Below are positions 1 to 9,027 of a stretch of 64,000 nucleotides of DNA, in pieces. Position 1 is the stretch's first letter; each line of letters begins with the position of its first letter. The stretch is from Pseudochrobactrum sp. sp1633. GTDB taxonomy: Bacteria > Pseudomonadota > Alphaproteobacteria > Rhizobiales > Rhizobiaceae. The notes beneath the pieces were generated by a model, which saw nothing but the letters and a program-made list of their open reading frames with translations, was not told where the DNA came from and did no database searches. The DNA lies in NCBI RefSeq assembly GCF_030376605.1, contig NZ_JARRAE010000009.1, forward strand, positions 92,882 to 156,881. Reading direction: 5' to 3'. The position numbers and the translations under genes were made by a program.

Positions 1-708
1 CTCGCGGGAAACCTGCGCCACATAACGGCGCAAAACCGGCGACAAATAAGCATCAACAACCGTCGTATCACCTCGGCCAACCAGCTTAATCAGCGGCGAC
101 ACTTCATGGCTGACGGAGACCTGCTCAATGCCAATCTCACGGGCAATTTTGGCAACGGCGGCTTCATGTGCTGGGAATTTATAAGCATGCATAAACACGA
201 TAGCGACGGCATTATAGCCCTCAGCTTTCAGGGCACGCAGCGCGGCTTCTGCCTGAGCCAGATCAAGCGGCAATTCAGTGCTGCCATCGGCCAAAACGCG
301 CTCATCAATCTCAACAACGCGGTCATAAAGCGCTTCCGGCTTGATGATTTCAGTTGCGAAAATATTCTTGCGTTCCTGATAGCCGATACGCAGTGCATCG
401 CGGAAACCTTTGGTGGTGACCAGCGCCAGCTTTTCGCCCTTGCGCTCAAGCAGCGCATTGGTGGCAACGGTTGTGCCCATGCGCACTTCACCGATTGCAC
501 CGGTTGGCACCGGCTCACCGGCTTTCAACCCCAGATGCAGACGGATACCCTGAACGGCAGCATCTTTATAGGCAGAAGGATTCTCTGACAGCACTTTGCG
601 GGCATGAAGATTGCCTTGGCTGTCACGGCCGATAACATCTGTGAATGTGCCACCGCGATCAATCCAGAAGTCCCAAGCCCCTGAAATCTCTTGTGCCGCT
701 GCGCTCAT
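1..708 (-). CDS. 5-oxoprolinase / hydantoinase A-type (partial, C-terminus outside window)
   Basis: The ATG lies at 708-706, preceded by an AGGGAG ribosome site. The reading frame stays open for 236 codons to the window edge, so only the N-terminus is present. It shows the N-terminal hydantoinase A signature [12 protein letters not shown] (about residues 16-27) and the [15 protein letters not shown] motif (77-91). The [12 protein letters not shown] wording is typical of the long 5-oxoprolinases (about 1,200 residues, A and B halves fused), which hydrolyse 5-oxoproline to glutamate using ATP in the cytoplasm. Whether the B half is fused here cannot be seen. The gene is divergent from the MarR/peptide-ABC operon. 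This suggests, by inference, that the imported peptides may yield pyroglutamate. A stand-alone HyuA/N-methylhydantoinase is the alternative. Confidence 0.85.
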   Translation of the reverse strand, partial: MSAAAQEISGAWDFWIDRGGTFTDVIGRDSQGNLHARKVLSENPSAYKDAAVQGIRLHLGLKAGEPVPTGAIGEVRMGTTVATNALLERKGEKLALVTTKGFRDALRIGYQERKNIFATEIIKPEALYDRVVEIDERVLADGSTELPLDLAQAEAALRALKAEGYNAVAIVFMHAYKFPAHEAAVAKIAREIGIEQVSVSHEVSPLIKLVGRGDTTVVDAYLSPVLRRYVAQVSRE

Positions 709-833
709 TATCGGCTCCCTCATAAAATTTATGCCGTTACGCTGAATGTTTATTGGAAAACATAGTTTCATTTTATTGACAAAATGTCGATAAGATGGTG
801 ACATAAAATACACAGGATTGGGAGACTGGCAAT
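709..833. promoter_or_regulatory. Divergent promoter region with 21-bp palindrome (candidate MarR operator)
   Basis: Between the oxoprolinase gene and the MarR-like gene there is an imperfect palindrome at 773-793. Its arms TTATTGACA and TGTCGATAA are separated by AAA and differ at one position. The left arm contains a TTGACA -35-like hexamer (776-781), but no convincing -10 follows at 17 bp. Position and symmetry fit an operator for the adjacent regulator. This is inference from sequence only. Confidence 0.45.
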
Positions 834-1442
834 ATGAGCAGGAAAAAATCGCCGCCTTCAACAGGTGACGTAACAGACAGCGCGGATGAAACCGTACTGG
901 CTGAAGTCAGCCTGCCCAAGCATTTGCGCCCTGTCCCTTCCATCGGCCCTATTGTCTCTTCCGCCCATCTGGCCGAAGGCGGTTCTACCGCTCTGTCAGA
1001 GGTGGAATATGGTTTGATTCTTGCGTCCCATGCATTCTCCCGCTGGATGGTACGCTGCATGGCAGCCGCAGGGCTGCCGGGTCTCTCCCCGATTGAAATT
1101 CTGATCCTGCATTCCATCCGCCATCGCGGCCGCGAGAAGAAGCTGGCTGATATTTGTCTGGTACTGGATATTGAAGACACGCATATTGCGACTTACGCTC
1201 TGCGCAAGCTGGAAAATGCCGGTCTTCTGACAACTGGTAAAGCCGCAAAAGAAAAAACAGTCCGCATTACCGATAAAGGCGCTGAGGCCTGTGCGCGCTA
1301 TGCGCAAATCCGCGAGCGTCTGCTCGTGGATTCCACGGCCAATGCCCGCCCCTCGGAAGAAACCCTGTCGGAAGTTGCAGCTCTGCTGCGCTTTATGTCG
1401 GGTGCATTTAATCAGGCAGCCCGTTCTGCCATTACACTATAA
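834..1442 (+). CDS. MarR-like winged-helix transcriptional regulator
   Basis: The protein has 202 residues, and a GGGAG ribosome site lies just upstream of the ATG. After about 55 unstructured, acidic residues comes a winged-helix segment (about 60-150). It contains [34 protein letters not shown] in pieces typical of MarR helices 2-4, followed by a wing-like [12 protein letters not shown]. MarR proteins are dimeric repressors that usually bind palindromes near their own promoter, and one lies at 773-793. The stop codon is 11 nt from the chosen start of the ABC ATPase, so the gene is cotranscribed with the transporter it probably controls. The ligand is unknown. The long N-terminal extension is unusual for MarR. 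Confidence 0.75.
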   Translation: MSRKKSPPSTGDVTDSADETVLAEVSLPKHLRPVPSIGPIVSSAHLAEGGSTALSEVEYGLILASHAFSRWMVRCMAAAGLPGLSPIEILILHSIRHRGREKKLADICLVLDIEDTHIATYALRKLENAGLLTTGKAAKEKTVRITDKGAEACARYAQIRERLLVDSTANARPSEETLSEVAALLRFMSGAFNQAARSAITL

Positions 1443-1453
1443 GGATGACCGGA

Positions 1454-3304
1454 GTGAACGACGCGCAGCTTCACCAATCAGCTGAAACCCAGCCACTTCT
1501 GGAAGTCACAGATCTCTCGGTAGAGTTCGGCACCGCCCGCGTGGTGGACGGACTGAGCTTTTCCGTTCGTTCCGGCCGCACAACGGCGATTGTCGGCGAG
1601 TCCGGCTCCGGTAAATCCATCACCTCTCTGTCGGTGATGCGTCTGGCAGATATGCTGGGTGCGAAATTCCCTGAAGGCAAAATCCTGTTCACCGGCTCGC
1701 AGGGCAAAATGAACCTGCTCGAAGCTGAACAGAAGACTATGCGCAGCATTCGCGGCAAAGAAATTGCCATGATCTTTCAGGAGCCGATGACCTCGCTCAA
1801 TCCGGTTTTCACCATTGGCGACCAGATTGCCGAAGTGCTGATGCTGCATGAAAAACTAGGCAAAAAGGCAGCATTGAAAGAAGGCCAGCGCCTGCTTGAA
1901 ATGGTGCGTCTGCCGGATGCACAGGGCATGCTCAGCCGTTTCCCGCATCAGCTTTCCGGCGGCATGCGCCAGCGTGTGATGATTGCAATGGCACTGGCCT
2001 GTCGTCCGAAACTGCTGATTGCCGATGAGCCGACCACAGCCCTCGATGTGACTATTCAGGCGCAGATTCTGCATATTATCCGCGATCTCCAGAAAGAACT
2101 GGAAATGGCCGTGATCTTCATCACCCATGATATGGGCGTTGTCGCGGAAATGGCCGATGATGTAGTGGTCATGTGGAAGGGTAAAAAGGTAGAAGAAGGC
2201 GCGGTCAGCGATATTTTCGCCAATCCGCAGCATCCTTATACACAGACCCTTTTGTCAGCCGTGCCGAAACTCGGCAGCATGGCTGGTGAAGATTTCCCGA
2301 AGCGCATGCCGGTCACAATTCTGGAAGATAACAAACCGGTTCTGGTCGGTGAAACCCGCATTCAGGACACTGCCCGTCTGGATCAGCCACCGCTGTTGTC
2401 GGTGCGCGATCTTTCTGTGCGTTTTAATATCAAGAAGAACCTGTTCGGCCGCACGACCCATGTGTGCAATGCGGTATCGCAGGTCAGCTTCGATATTCAT
2501 CCGGGCGAAACTCTGGCACTGGTTGGTGAATCCGGCTCAGGAAAATCCACCATCGGCCGCACAATTCAGCAATTGCAGAACCCGCTCTCCGGCGATATGC
2601 GCTTTAACGGCAAAGCCTTCTCGGAAATGAGTGCAGCAGAGCGCTTCCGTATGCGTCAGGAAGTGCAGTATATTTTTCAGGACCCGTTTGCCTCGCTCGA
2701 TCCGCGTAAAACGGTTCGCTTCTCGATTGCCGAACCTATCCGCACCCACGGTCTTATTCTTGACGAAGCCGCAATTACCAAGCGTGTTGATGAATTGCTG
2801 GAACGCGTGGGCTTGAGTTCCGCCGTTGCCGGTCGTTATCCGCATGAGTTTTCCGGCGGTCAGCGTCAGCGTGTGTGTATTGCCCGTGCCCTTGCTTCCA
2901 ATCCGAAGCTGATTATCGCCGATGAGGCATTGTCCGCACTTGATGTGTCCATTCAGGCGCAGATCATCAATCTGTTTATGGATTTGCAGAAAGAACACGG
3001 CCTCGCTTATCTCTTCATCAGCCACGACATGGCTGTGGTTGAAAAGATGAGCCACCGCGTGGCTGTGCTTTATCTCGGCCAGATCATGGAACTCGGCTCG
3101 CGCCGTCAGGTGTTTGAAACACCGTCCCATGATTATACACGCCGCCTGCTCTCTGCTGTTCCTGTCGCCGATCCGCTGGCGCGTACCAACCGCGCAATGC
3201 TGGAAGGCGAAATTCCTAGCACCACACGCCGGATCGAGGACAAGCCGCAGATCTGGCAGCATGAAGAAATCGCCAAAGGGCATTTCATAGCCCGCAGCGC
3301 ATAA
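1454..3304 (+). CDS. Oligopeptide ABC transporter, fused double ATP-binding protein (DppD-DppF type)
   Basis: Two complete ABC ATPase domains lie in one chain of about 616 residues. Counting from the ATG at 1445, domain 1 has Walker A GESGSGKS (51-58), signature LSGGMRQR (170-177) and Walker B LLIADEP. Domain 2 has Walker A GESGSGKS (361-368), signature FSGGQRQR (469-476) and [11 protein letters not shown] (490-500). Each domain ends in an oligopeptide-transporter C-terminal region ([17 protein letters not shown]). I prefer the GTG at 1454 because AAGGA at 1441-1445 sits 8 nt before it. The in-frame ATG at 1445 has that motif almost touching it. The protein energises the permeases encoded at 4952 and 5879. 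The Glu-to-Ala-like change (ADEALS instead of ADEPTS) in the second Walker B region alters only the residue after the catalytic Glu. Confidence 0.9.
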   Translation: MNDAQLHQSAETQPLLEVTDLSVEFGTARVVDGLSFSVRSGRTTAIVGESGSGKSITSLSVMRLADMLGAKFPEGKILFTGSQGKMNLLEAEQKTMRSIRGKEIAMIFQEPMTSLNPVFTIGDQIAEVLMLHEKLGKKAALKEGQRLLEMVRLPDAQGMLSRFPHQLSGGMRQRVMIAMALACRPKLLIADEPTTALDVTIQAQILHIIRDLQKELEMAVIFITHDMGVVAEMADDVVVMWKGKKVEEGAVSDIFANPQHPYTQTLLSAVPKLGSMAGEDFPKRMPVTILEDNKPVLVGETRIQDTARLDQPPLLSVRDLSVRFNIKKNLFGRTTHVCNAVSQVSFDIHPGETLALVGESGSGKSTIGRTIQQLQNPLSGDMRFNGKAFSEMSAAERFRMRQEVQYIFQDPFASLDPRKTVRFSIAEPIRTHGLILDEAAITKRVDELLERVGLSSAVAGRYPHEFSGGQRQRVCIARALASNPKLIIADEALSALDVSIQAQIINLFMDLQKEHGLAYLFISHDMAVVEKMSHRVAVLYLGQIMELGSRRQVFETPSHDYTRRLLSAVPVADPLARTNRAMLEGEIPSTTRRIEDKPQIWQHEEIAKGHFIARSA

Positions 3305-3348
3305 GATCTAACATCTGTTTCATTGTTTACAAAAGGGGAGTCGAGATT

Positions 3349-4881
3349 ATGAAACTTAAAGCATTATTCACAGCGCTGACTGTTGGCACAGCATTGTCTG
3401 CTGTTGCACTGTCATCAGCACCGGCATTCGCTGCCGGTAAAATGACCGTATCCTCGCCGCAGGATCCGGGCAGCTGGGATCCGATTGACACATTTCTGGT
3501 CAACTGGGCATCCGTTGCCACCAATATTTATGACGGTCTGGTCTATCGCGGCCCTGACCTGAAAATCGTACCGGCACTCGCCACCTCATGGGAAGAGCTG
3601 GACGAAGGCAAGCGCATCCGCTTCAACCTGCGTGAGAATGTAAAATTCCACAATGGCGAGCCTTTCAATGCTGAAGCCGTCAAATTCACCTTTGAGCGTC
3701 TGCTCGGTGATGAAGGTGCCAAAGGCCCGCAGCGCTCCAACTATATTGCGATTGAAAAAATCGAAGTCATCGACGACAAAACTGTCGATTTCCACCTGAA
3801 AGCGACCGATCCGGTTCTCATGACCAAGCTCGCCGGTTACGGCGCGATGATCGTGCCGCCAAAATATATTCAGGAAAAAGGCGATGATTTCTTCAACGCC
3901 AATCCTGTTGGCACCGGCCCTTTCAAAGTCATCAGCTACAAGCCAAAAGTCGGCATTCAGATGGAAGCTTTTGCTGACCATTGGGGCGGCGCACCAAAGC
4001 TGTCTGAACTTGAATACCGCTTCATCACCGAACCATCGACCGCCGTTGCAGAATTGCAGGCAGGCCGCGTTGATCTGGTAATCCCGCCGACAATTCCGAT
4101 CGGCATGATCTCGACCATTGAAGCTGATCCTAAGCTGGCGATTGTTACCACTGCCGGTCCGACTGTTTATTCGCTGCGCTATAATACCCGTACCGGCATC
4201 ACTGCTGATGAACGCGTGCGTAAGGCGCTGATCCTTGGCGTTGACCGCGATACCATCATCAAATCCATTCTCGGTGGTCAGGCTGAGCCAATTGCCAGCC
4301 TTCAGGGTGCTCTGTCTTTCGGTTATGACGCGGATATGAAGCCGCTGCCATACGACCCGGAAGGCGCGAAGAAGCTTCTGGCAGAAGCCGGTGTTAAACC
4401 GGGTGCAGCCGTACAGATCGACATTCGCGGTAATGACGCAACTTTCAACGAAGTTGTGCAGGCGGTTTCCAGCTATCTGCAGATCATCGGTATCAATGCA
4501 ACGATCAAGCCATATGAAACCAACGTATTGCTGAATGACATCATTCCACAGGGCAAAACCGGCGCGATGTTCCAGCAATCATGGGGCGGCTGGACATTCG
4601 ATTACGATAACACCGCTTATTCCATGTATCACGCCGGTGAAAAGTGGAACCCGTATGACAATGATGCGAAAATGAATGAGCTGCTGGAATCCCAGCGCGC
4701 CATTACCGATCGTGCCAAGCGTGAAGAAATCCTCAAGAAAATTGCGAAATACGCAGCCGACCGCGCATTGGAAATGCCGCTTTACAATCTCAAAGCGATC
4801 TACGGCATCAACAAGCGCGTGAAAGATTTCGTACCGGCTCCAGACAGCCGTCTGCGCCTCACCGAAGTCAGCGTTGACTAA
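3349..4881 (+). CDS. Peptide ABC transporter substrate-binding protein (SBP family 5)
   Basis: The protein has 510 residues with a clear Sec signal peptide: a KLK start, a hydrophobic core and an AFA-A cleavage site near residue 29. It is therefore periplasmic. The body matches the DppA/OppA class: VSSPQDPGSWDPIDTF at the N-terminus and LRENVKFHNGEPFNAEAVKFTFERLL in the first lobe. These proteins bind di- or oligopeptides, glutathione or related solutes and hand them to the permeases. A GGGGAG ribosome site precedes the ATG. A 44-nt gap separates it from the ATPase gene, and a stem-loop follows its stop. The exact ligand cannot be read from sequence. Neighbouring 5-oxoprolinase and M14 peptidase genes suggest a glutamyl- or pyroglutamyl-type peptide (inference). 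Confidence 0.9.
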   Translation: MKLKALFTALTVGTALSAVALSSAPAFAAGKMTVSSPQDPGSWDPIDTFLVNWASVATNIYDGLVYRGPDLKIVPALATSWEELDEGKRIRFNLRENVKFHNGEPFNAEAVKFTFERLLGDEGAKGPQRSNYIAIEKIEVIDDKTVDFHLKATDPVLMTKLAGYGAMIVPPKYIQEKGDDFFNANPVGTGPFKVISYKPKVGIQMEAFADHWGGAPKLSELEYRFITEPSTAVAELQAGRVDLVIPPTIPIGMISTIEADPKLAIVTTAGPTVYSLRYNTRTGITADERVRKALILGVDRDTIIKSILGGQAEPIASLQGALSFGYDADMKPLPYDPEGAKKLLAEAGVKPGAAVQIDIRGNDATFNEVVQAVSSYLQIIGINATIKPYETNVLLNDIIPQGKTGAMFQQSWGGWTFDYDNTAYSMYHAGEKWNPYDNDAKMNELLESQRAITDRAKREEILKKIAKYAADRALEMPLYNLKAIYGINKRVKDFVPAPDSRLRLTEVSVD

Positions 4882-4894
4882 TGAACAGACTAAA

Positions 4895-4920
4895 CCGCGC
4901 TGGTTCTTTCACCGGCGCGG
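4895..4920 (+). promoter_or_regulatory. Intercistronic stem-loop after binding-protein gene
   Basis: Arms CCGCGCTGG (4895-4903) and CCGGCGCGG (4912-4920) pair over 9 bp, including one G-U wobble, around an 8-nt loop. No U-run follows. Such structures typically protect the 3' end of the abundant binding-protein message and lower expression of the downstream permeases. Confidence 0.6.
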
Positions 4921-4951
4921 GATTTCCTTGATCTTATAAAGGATAAGAATT

Positions 4952-5875
4952 TTGGCCGGGTTTCTGATCAAACGAATTTTACAGGCGATCTTTGTCGTCA
5001 TTGTCGTGACTTTGACCGTCGCTTTCGCAATCCGTATGACCGGTGATCCGGCGCTGATGCTCACTCAAGGTGCGGGCAGCGTGACCGAGGCCGATCTGGA
5101 GCGCATCCGCGAAGGTTTGGGCTTAAACCAGCCTTTCATCGTGCAATATATGAATTTCATCAAAGGCCTGTTCACGCTGGATTTCGGACGCAGCTTTCTT
5201 GGCGGCACTCCGGTCTCCCTGCTGATTAAAGATGCTCTGCCTGCAACCTTACTGCTGGCTTTTGCATCCATGGCCGTATCGATCATTATTTCGATCCCGC
5301 TCGGCATTAAAGCTGCGGTATCGCGCGGCAAATGGGCAGATCAGCTGATCCGCATCCTGTCGCTTGTCGGTCTGTCCTTCCCGAACTTCTGGCTCGCAAC
5401 CATGCTGGTATTGCTGTTTGCTGTCGGCCTGCAATGGCTACCGCCAAGCGGTATGGATGGCTTTGCAAGTTTCATCATGCCTGCTGTGACAATGGGGATT
5501 ATCCTCACGGCCACCAATGTGCGTCTGGTGCGCACTTCGATGCTAGAGACCCTGCAGTCCCAATATATTATGGTGGCACGGGCCAAAGGCTTAAGCGAAA
5601 ACAAAGTGCTGTACAAACATGCACTGCGCAATTGCGCCATTCCGCTGATTACCTATTTCGGCCTGCAATTCGGCGGCTTGCTCGGCGGCATCGTGGTTGT
5701 TGAACGCGTGTTCAACTGGCCAGGCATGGGCACACTGGCTTTCGATGCGGTTTCCGGTCGTGATTATCCGGTTCTGCAGGCAAGTATCACCGTGCTGTCG
5801 CTTATGATTATCGGTGTCAATCTTCTGGTCGATATTGCCTATGGCCTTGTCGATCCACGCATCCGGACGGAGTAG
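4952..5875 (+). CDS. Peptide ABC transporter permease (DppB type), TTG start
   Basis: The 307-residue inner-membrane protein has the DppB layout: an N-terminal TM (FLIKRILQAIFVVIVVTLTV), a periplasmic stretch with GLGLNQPFIVQYMNFIKGL, then five TM segments. The EAA loop is ARAKGLSENKVLYKHALRN. The start is TTG at 4952, with AAGGA 8 nt upstream and no ATG nearby in frame. The gene is followed 3 nt later by the partner permease. It forms half of the translocation channel for the binding protein upstream. Confidence 0.88.
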   Translation: MAGFLIKRILQAIFVVIVVTLTVAFAIRMTGDPALMLTQGAGSVTEADLERIREGLGLNQPFIVQYMNFIKGLFTLDFGRSFLGGTPVSLLIKDALPATLLLAFASMAVSIIISIPLGIKAAVSRGKWADQLIRILSLVGLSFPNFWLATMLVLLFAVGLQWLPPSGMDGFASFIMPAVTMGIILTATNVRLVRTSMLETLQSQYIMVARAKGLSENKVLYKHALRNCAIPLITYFGLQFGGLLGGIVVVERVFNWPGMGTLAFDAVSGRDYPVLQASITVLSLMIIGVNLLVDIAYGLVDPRIRTE

Positions 5876-5878
5876 AAA

Positions 5879-6736
5879 ATGGCCGCGAAAACATCCTCTT
5901 CCCTGCTGTTCTCCCGCCTGTTCAGCCTTGAATTCATTCTCGGTGTTGGCCTGACAGCCATTATCTGTTTGGCTGTCCTGTTCTCCGGCCTGCTGTTTCC
6001 TGATGGCGGGGAAAAGATTGATCTGATGGCGCGTCTCACGCCACCATTCACCAATATGTCCCATATTTTCGGCACCGATCCGCTCGGTCGTGATGTGCTG
6101 GCACGCGTTATCACCGGCGGTAAAATCTCGCTGCTGGTCGGCTTTGTTTCCGTTGCCGGTGCCGTGGTTATCGGTGTCATTATGGGACTGGTTGCCGGTT
6201 ACTATCGCGGCTTCTGGGACATGGTGGTGATGCGCTTTGCCGATGTGCAGCTGGCGCTGCCTTTCATTCTGCTGGCCATTACCTTTATCGCCATTGTCGG
6301 CGGCGGCCTGATGAATACCATCATCCTGCTGATCGTTTCTCAATGGGTACAATATGCCCGTCTGGTACGCGGTTCGGTACTGGCGCTGCGTGAGCGTGAA
6401 TTCATCCTCTCCGCCCGTGCCATCGGTGTCAAAGACTGGCGCATTATTTTCCAGCATCTGCTGCCGAACCTGCTTGGACCGGTAATCGTGCTGATGACAC
6501 TGAATGTTGCCAATAATATTTTGCTGGAATCCAGCCTGACGTTCTTGGGGCTTGGTGTTGATCCGACCATTCCAAGCTGGGGCGGGATGCTGGCCGATGG
6601 CCGTACTTACCTGCAAACCGCATGGTGGGTCAGCGTCTTCCCGGGTCTGGCAATCTTGCTGACAGTGCTTGGTCTCAATCTTCTGGGTGACTGGCTGCGT
6701 GACAGCCTTGATCCGACTGGGAGAACCTCCCGATGA
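5879..6736 (+). CDS. Peptide ABC transporter permease (DppC type)
   Basis: The 285-residue second permease carries an N-terminal TM and the DppC motif HIFGTDPLGRDVLARVITGG, followed by five TM segments. Its EAA loop is LSARAIGVKDWRIIFQHLLPN, and GVDPTIPSWGGMLADGR lies near the C-terminus. The ribosome site GGAG overlaps the preceding stop codon. The last codons overlap the M14 peptidase start by 4 nt (ATGA), indicating translational coupling between the transporter and the enzyme. Confidence 0.88.
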   Translation: MAAKTSSSLLFSRLFSLEFILGVGLTAIICLAVLFSGLLFPDGGEKIDLMARLTPPFTNMSHIFGTDPLGRDVLARVITGGKISLLVGFVSVAGAVVIGVIMGLVAGYYRGFWDMVVMRFADVQLALPFILLAITFIAIVGGGLMNTIILLIVSQWVQYARLVRGSVLALREREFILSARAIGVKDWRIIFQHLLPNLLGPVIVLMTLNVANNILLESSLTFLGLGVDPTIPSWGGMLADGRTYLQTAWWVSVFPGLAILLTVLGLNLLGDWLRDSLDPTGRTSR

Positions 6737-8490
6737 GCATGATCTTTGAAAAAAGCTTTGAGCGCAGCATCGACAAGCTGGTTGCCCGTTTTTCCGATCC
6801 ATCGATGAAAGACGCAACGGTAGAAGCTTGGCTGTTCGATGATCAGCCAAACCGCAAGGCAGCGGAAGCAAAATTGCAGGCACTTGGCGTTAAAGCCAAA
6901 CTGCATAGTGCCTATAAGCCACTGGTGCAGTTCTTTCTTGAAGATGTTGATTGCAACACTCTCAAACAGATCAGCATCGCCTATCCTGCCCATGAGGCCT
7001 GCGCAGCTAACCGTTTTCTGCTGGAAACCTATCCGCTGACCAAATTGACCGGTGATGCGGAAATCGAGTTCAAGCCATCCGGCAAACAGGATTTCACCTA
7101 TCAGGTAACGCTGACAGACAACAACGGCACCGTCACGCAGCACGAGGTTTTCGCGCCCAACCGCACCCATCAGGATGCCATTGGTGAAACACTGTTGTCG
7201 CCTACCGGTTGGTTGAAAGTCACACATCAGGGTGAAACCACATCCGAGCACTTTGAGACCGATCTTGAACAGCTGTTTCATGCGGGCATCGCAGCTATAG
7301 CCAATCACGCATGGGGCGATACAGAGCCATATTTTGAAGAGCTGAATATTGCTGTCTCGCTACCAATCAAAGATCAGAAGCTAGCCTATGCGGAAGAATC
7401 CATCAGCCTGACCGAAGCCCTGCACGAAGATTTCTACTTTGCACTGCTGGAAGTGTTTCAAAAGAAATCCGGCCGCCCTCTCGGTGACCGCGGTTTGCAG
7501 CCGGGGCAGATTGTGCCGGAAATCACTTACGCAGATGCTGCACCGTCGATCCGCATCTCTGCCCGCGCTCTATCTACACAAGACAGTACCGGCGAAAGCC
7601 AGACACTTGCCACCGCACAGGCTCCACTGTTTGCAGCACAGATCGCACAGGAACTGGAGCACATCGGTGGCGAGGCATTCAGCGCCCAATCCCGCTCCGG
7701 TCGCAGCGTTCTTGGCCGCTATATCAAAGGCACAGATGAGCCGATGATTATCAGCGGCGGTCAGCATGCCAATGAAACCACCGGCGTGGTTGGTGCATTG
7801 CGTGCAGCGCATGAGCTGAAATCCCGTAAGGGTGCGCATTTCACCATTTCCCCGCAGGAAAATCCTGACGGCTATGAGCTGCATCGCCGCCTCTGTGCTG
7901 ATAATCCGAAGCATATGCACCATGCGGCGCGTTACACCGCTATGGGCGATGATCTGGAATATCGGTGTGGCGAGAAGCCCAAGGGGGGACTTGGCGAAAA
8001 AGCCATCCGCACACAGGCTGAAGCGCTGACCGGCGCCAAGCTTCACGTGAATCTGCACGGCTATCCGTCCCATGAATGGACGCGCCCGCTCTCCGGCTAT
8101 ATTCCGCGCGGCTTTGGCATGTGGACATTGCCGAAAGGCTTCTTCCTCATCGTCCGTCATCACTCCGAATGGGCGCAGCAATCAGAAGAGCTGGTTGACC
8201 ACGTTACCCGCCATCTCTCGGCCATTGATGGTCTGGTGGATTACAACAATGCGCAGATCGCCTTGTTTGAAAAACACGCAGGCGAAACCGGCTTCCGCAT
8301 CATCAACGGTTTCCCTTGTCTGATCGGTATTGATGACCGTCATACGGTACCGCTGACGCTGATCACCGAATATCCGGACGAAACCATTTACGGTGAAGAT
8401 TTCATTCGCGGCCATACGGCGCAGATGGAGACAGTGCTCTCGGCTTACGAAGCACTGCAAAAACTATCAGCCAAATGGCTCACAGTATAA
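6733..8490 (+). CDS. M14-family zinc carboxypeptidase-like protein
   Basis: The protein has 585 residues and no signal peptide, so it is cytoplasmic. A zinc-carboxypeptidase catalytic part occupies roughly residues 300-570: QHANET provides HxxE (His345, Glu348), NLHGYPSHEW offers the third ligand (His442 most likely), and ITEYPDETIYG supplies the general-base Glu (Glu546). The first 300 residues are not recognised and may form a substrate-gating domain. Its start overlaps the permease stop by 4 nt, so it is the terminal gene of the import operon. Its probable role is to trim imported peptides or amide-linked compounds. The substrate is unknown. Length and N-terminal domain differ from classical digestive M14 enzymes. 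Confidence 0.75.
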   Translation: MSMIFEKSFERSIDKLVARFSDPSMKDATVEAWLFDDQPNRKAAEAKLQALGVKAKLHSAYKPLVQFFLEDVDCNTLKQISIAYPAHEACAANRFLLETYPLTKLTGDAEIEFKPSGKQDFTYQVTLTDNNGTVTQHEVFAPNRTHQDAIGETLLSPTGWLKVTHQGETTSEHFETDLEQLFHAGIAAIANHAWGDTEPYFEELNIAVSLPIKDQKLAYAEESISLTEALHEDFYFALLEVFQKKSGRPLGDRGLQPGQIVPEITYADAAPSIRISARALSTQDSTGESQTLATAQAPLFAAQIAQELEHIGGEAFSAQSRSGRSVLGRYIKGTDEPMIISGGQHANETTGVVGALRAAHELKSRKGAHFTISPQENPDGYELHRRLCADNPKHMHHAARYTAMGDDLEYRCGEKPKGGLGEKAIRTQAEALTGAKLHVNLHGYPSHEWTRPLSGYIPRGFGMWTLPKGFFLIVRHHSEWAQQSEELVDHVTRHLSAIDGLVDYNNAQIALFEKHAGETGFRIINGFPCLIGIDDRHTVPLTLITEYPDETIYGEDFIRGHTAQMETVLSAYEALQKLSAKWLTV

Positions 8491-8495
8491 AACAG

Positions 8496-8522
8496 AAAAG
8501 GCGGGTCTCCCCGCCTTTTTTA
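8496..8522. terminator. Bidirectional rho-independent terminator
   Basis: Arms AAAAGGCGGG (8496-8505) and CCCGCCTTTT (8510-8519) flank a TCTC loop, followed by a T-run on the plus strand and an A-run at the other side. It ends the M14 operon and the convergent lrp-like gene. Confidence 0.88.
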
Positions 8523-8542
8523 ATACCTATAACAAGCTGAAT

Positions 8543-8995
8543 TTATAAATTCGTACCGCGATTGAATTTTGTTTCCATCACAATATTCGAGGTCGTGCGG
8601 ACAATACCCATCATTTCATTGATCTTATTGATCTCGGCATTGAGCTTTTCCAGCGTGTCCGTGCAGATATGAATGATCAGATCCCAATCACCGGAAATCG
8701 AATGGACCGCCTGCACAGCTGTCAGGGTTTTCAGCTGTTTGATAACATCCGGAAAGTTCTTGTTGTTCAGTGCCGCGAAGGTAAAGCACTGGATCGGCGA
8801 ACGGTTCACATTGGCACCAAGGCGCACCGAGTAACCATCAATAATCCCGTTGGTTTCAAGCCGCTGAATGCGCTCCTGCAAGGCAGTTCTGGAAACGCCG
8901 AGCTGACGCGCTAGAGACGCCACAGATTCACGGGCATTCTTCTGCATTAATGCCAGTAACTGCTTATCCTTATCGGTCATTTGCATGAGCGTCAT
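8543..8995 (-). CDS. Lrp/AsnC-family transcriptional regulator
   Basis: About 150 residues. The N-terminal helix-turn-helix is DKDKQLLALMQKNARESV followed by ASLARQLGVSRTALQERIQR. The C-terminal RAM/AsnC ligand-binding domain includes VQAVHSISGDWDLIIHICTD. Several starts are possible: TTG 9007, ATG 8995, ATG 8986 (GGA 9 nt upstream) and ATG 8980. I give 8995, and the ambiguity changes only a few N-terminal residues. The gene lies 32 nt behind the FAD oxidoreductase gene in the same direction, so it probably senses the amino acid that the neighbouring transporter and oxidase handle. Confidence 0.88.
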   Translation of the reverse strand: MTLMQMTDKDKQLLALMQKNARESVASLARQLGVSRTALQERIQRLETNGIIDGYSVRLGANVNRSPIQCFTFAALNNKNFPDVIKQLKTLTAVQAVHSISGDWDLIIHICTDTLEKLNAEINKINEMMGIVRTTSNIVMETKFNRGTNL

Positions 8996-9027
8996 TCCAA
9001 ATCTCAACCCGTATTTTAGTCCGCATT

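Noticed and set aside
5591..6883. Minus-strand open frame of 430 codons opposite the DppB/DppC permease genes
   Set aside because: It crosses two permease genes and has a Gln/His-rich shadow composition with no domain.
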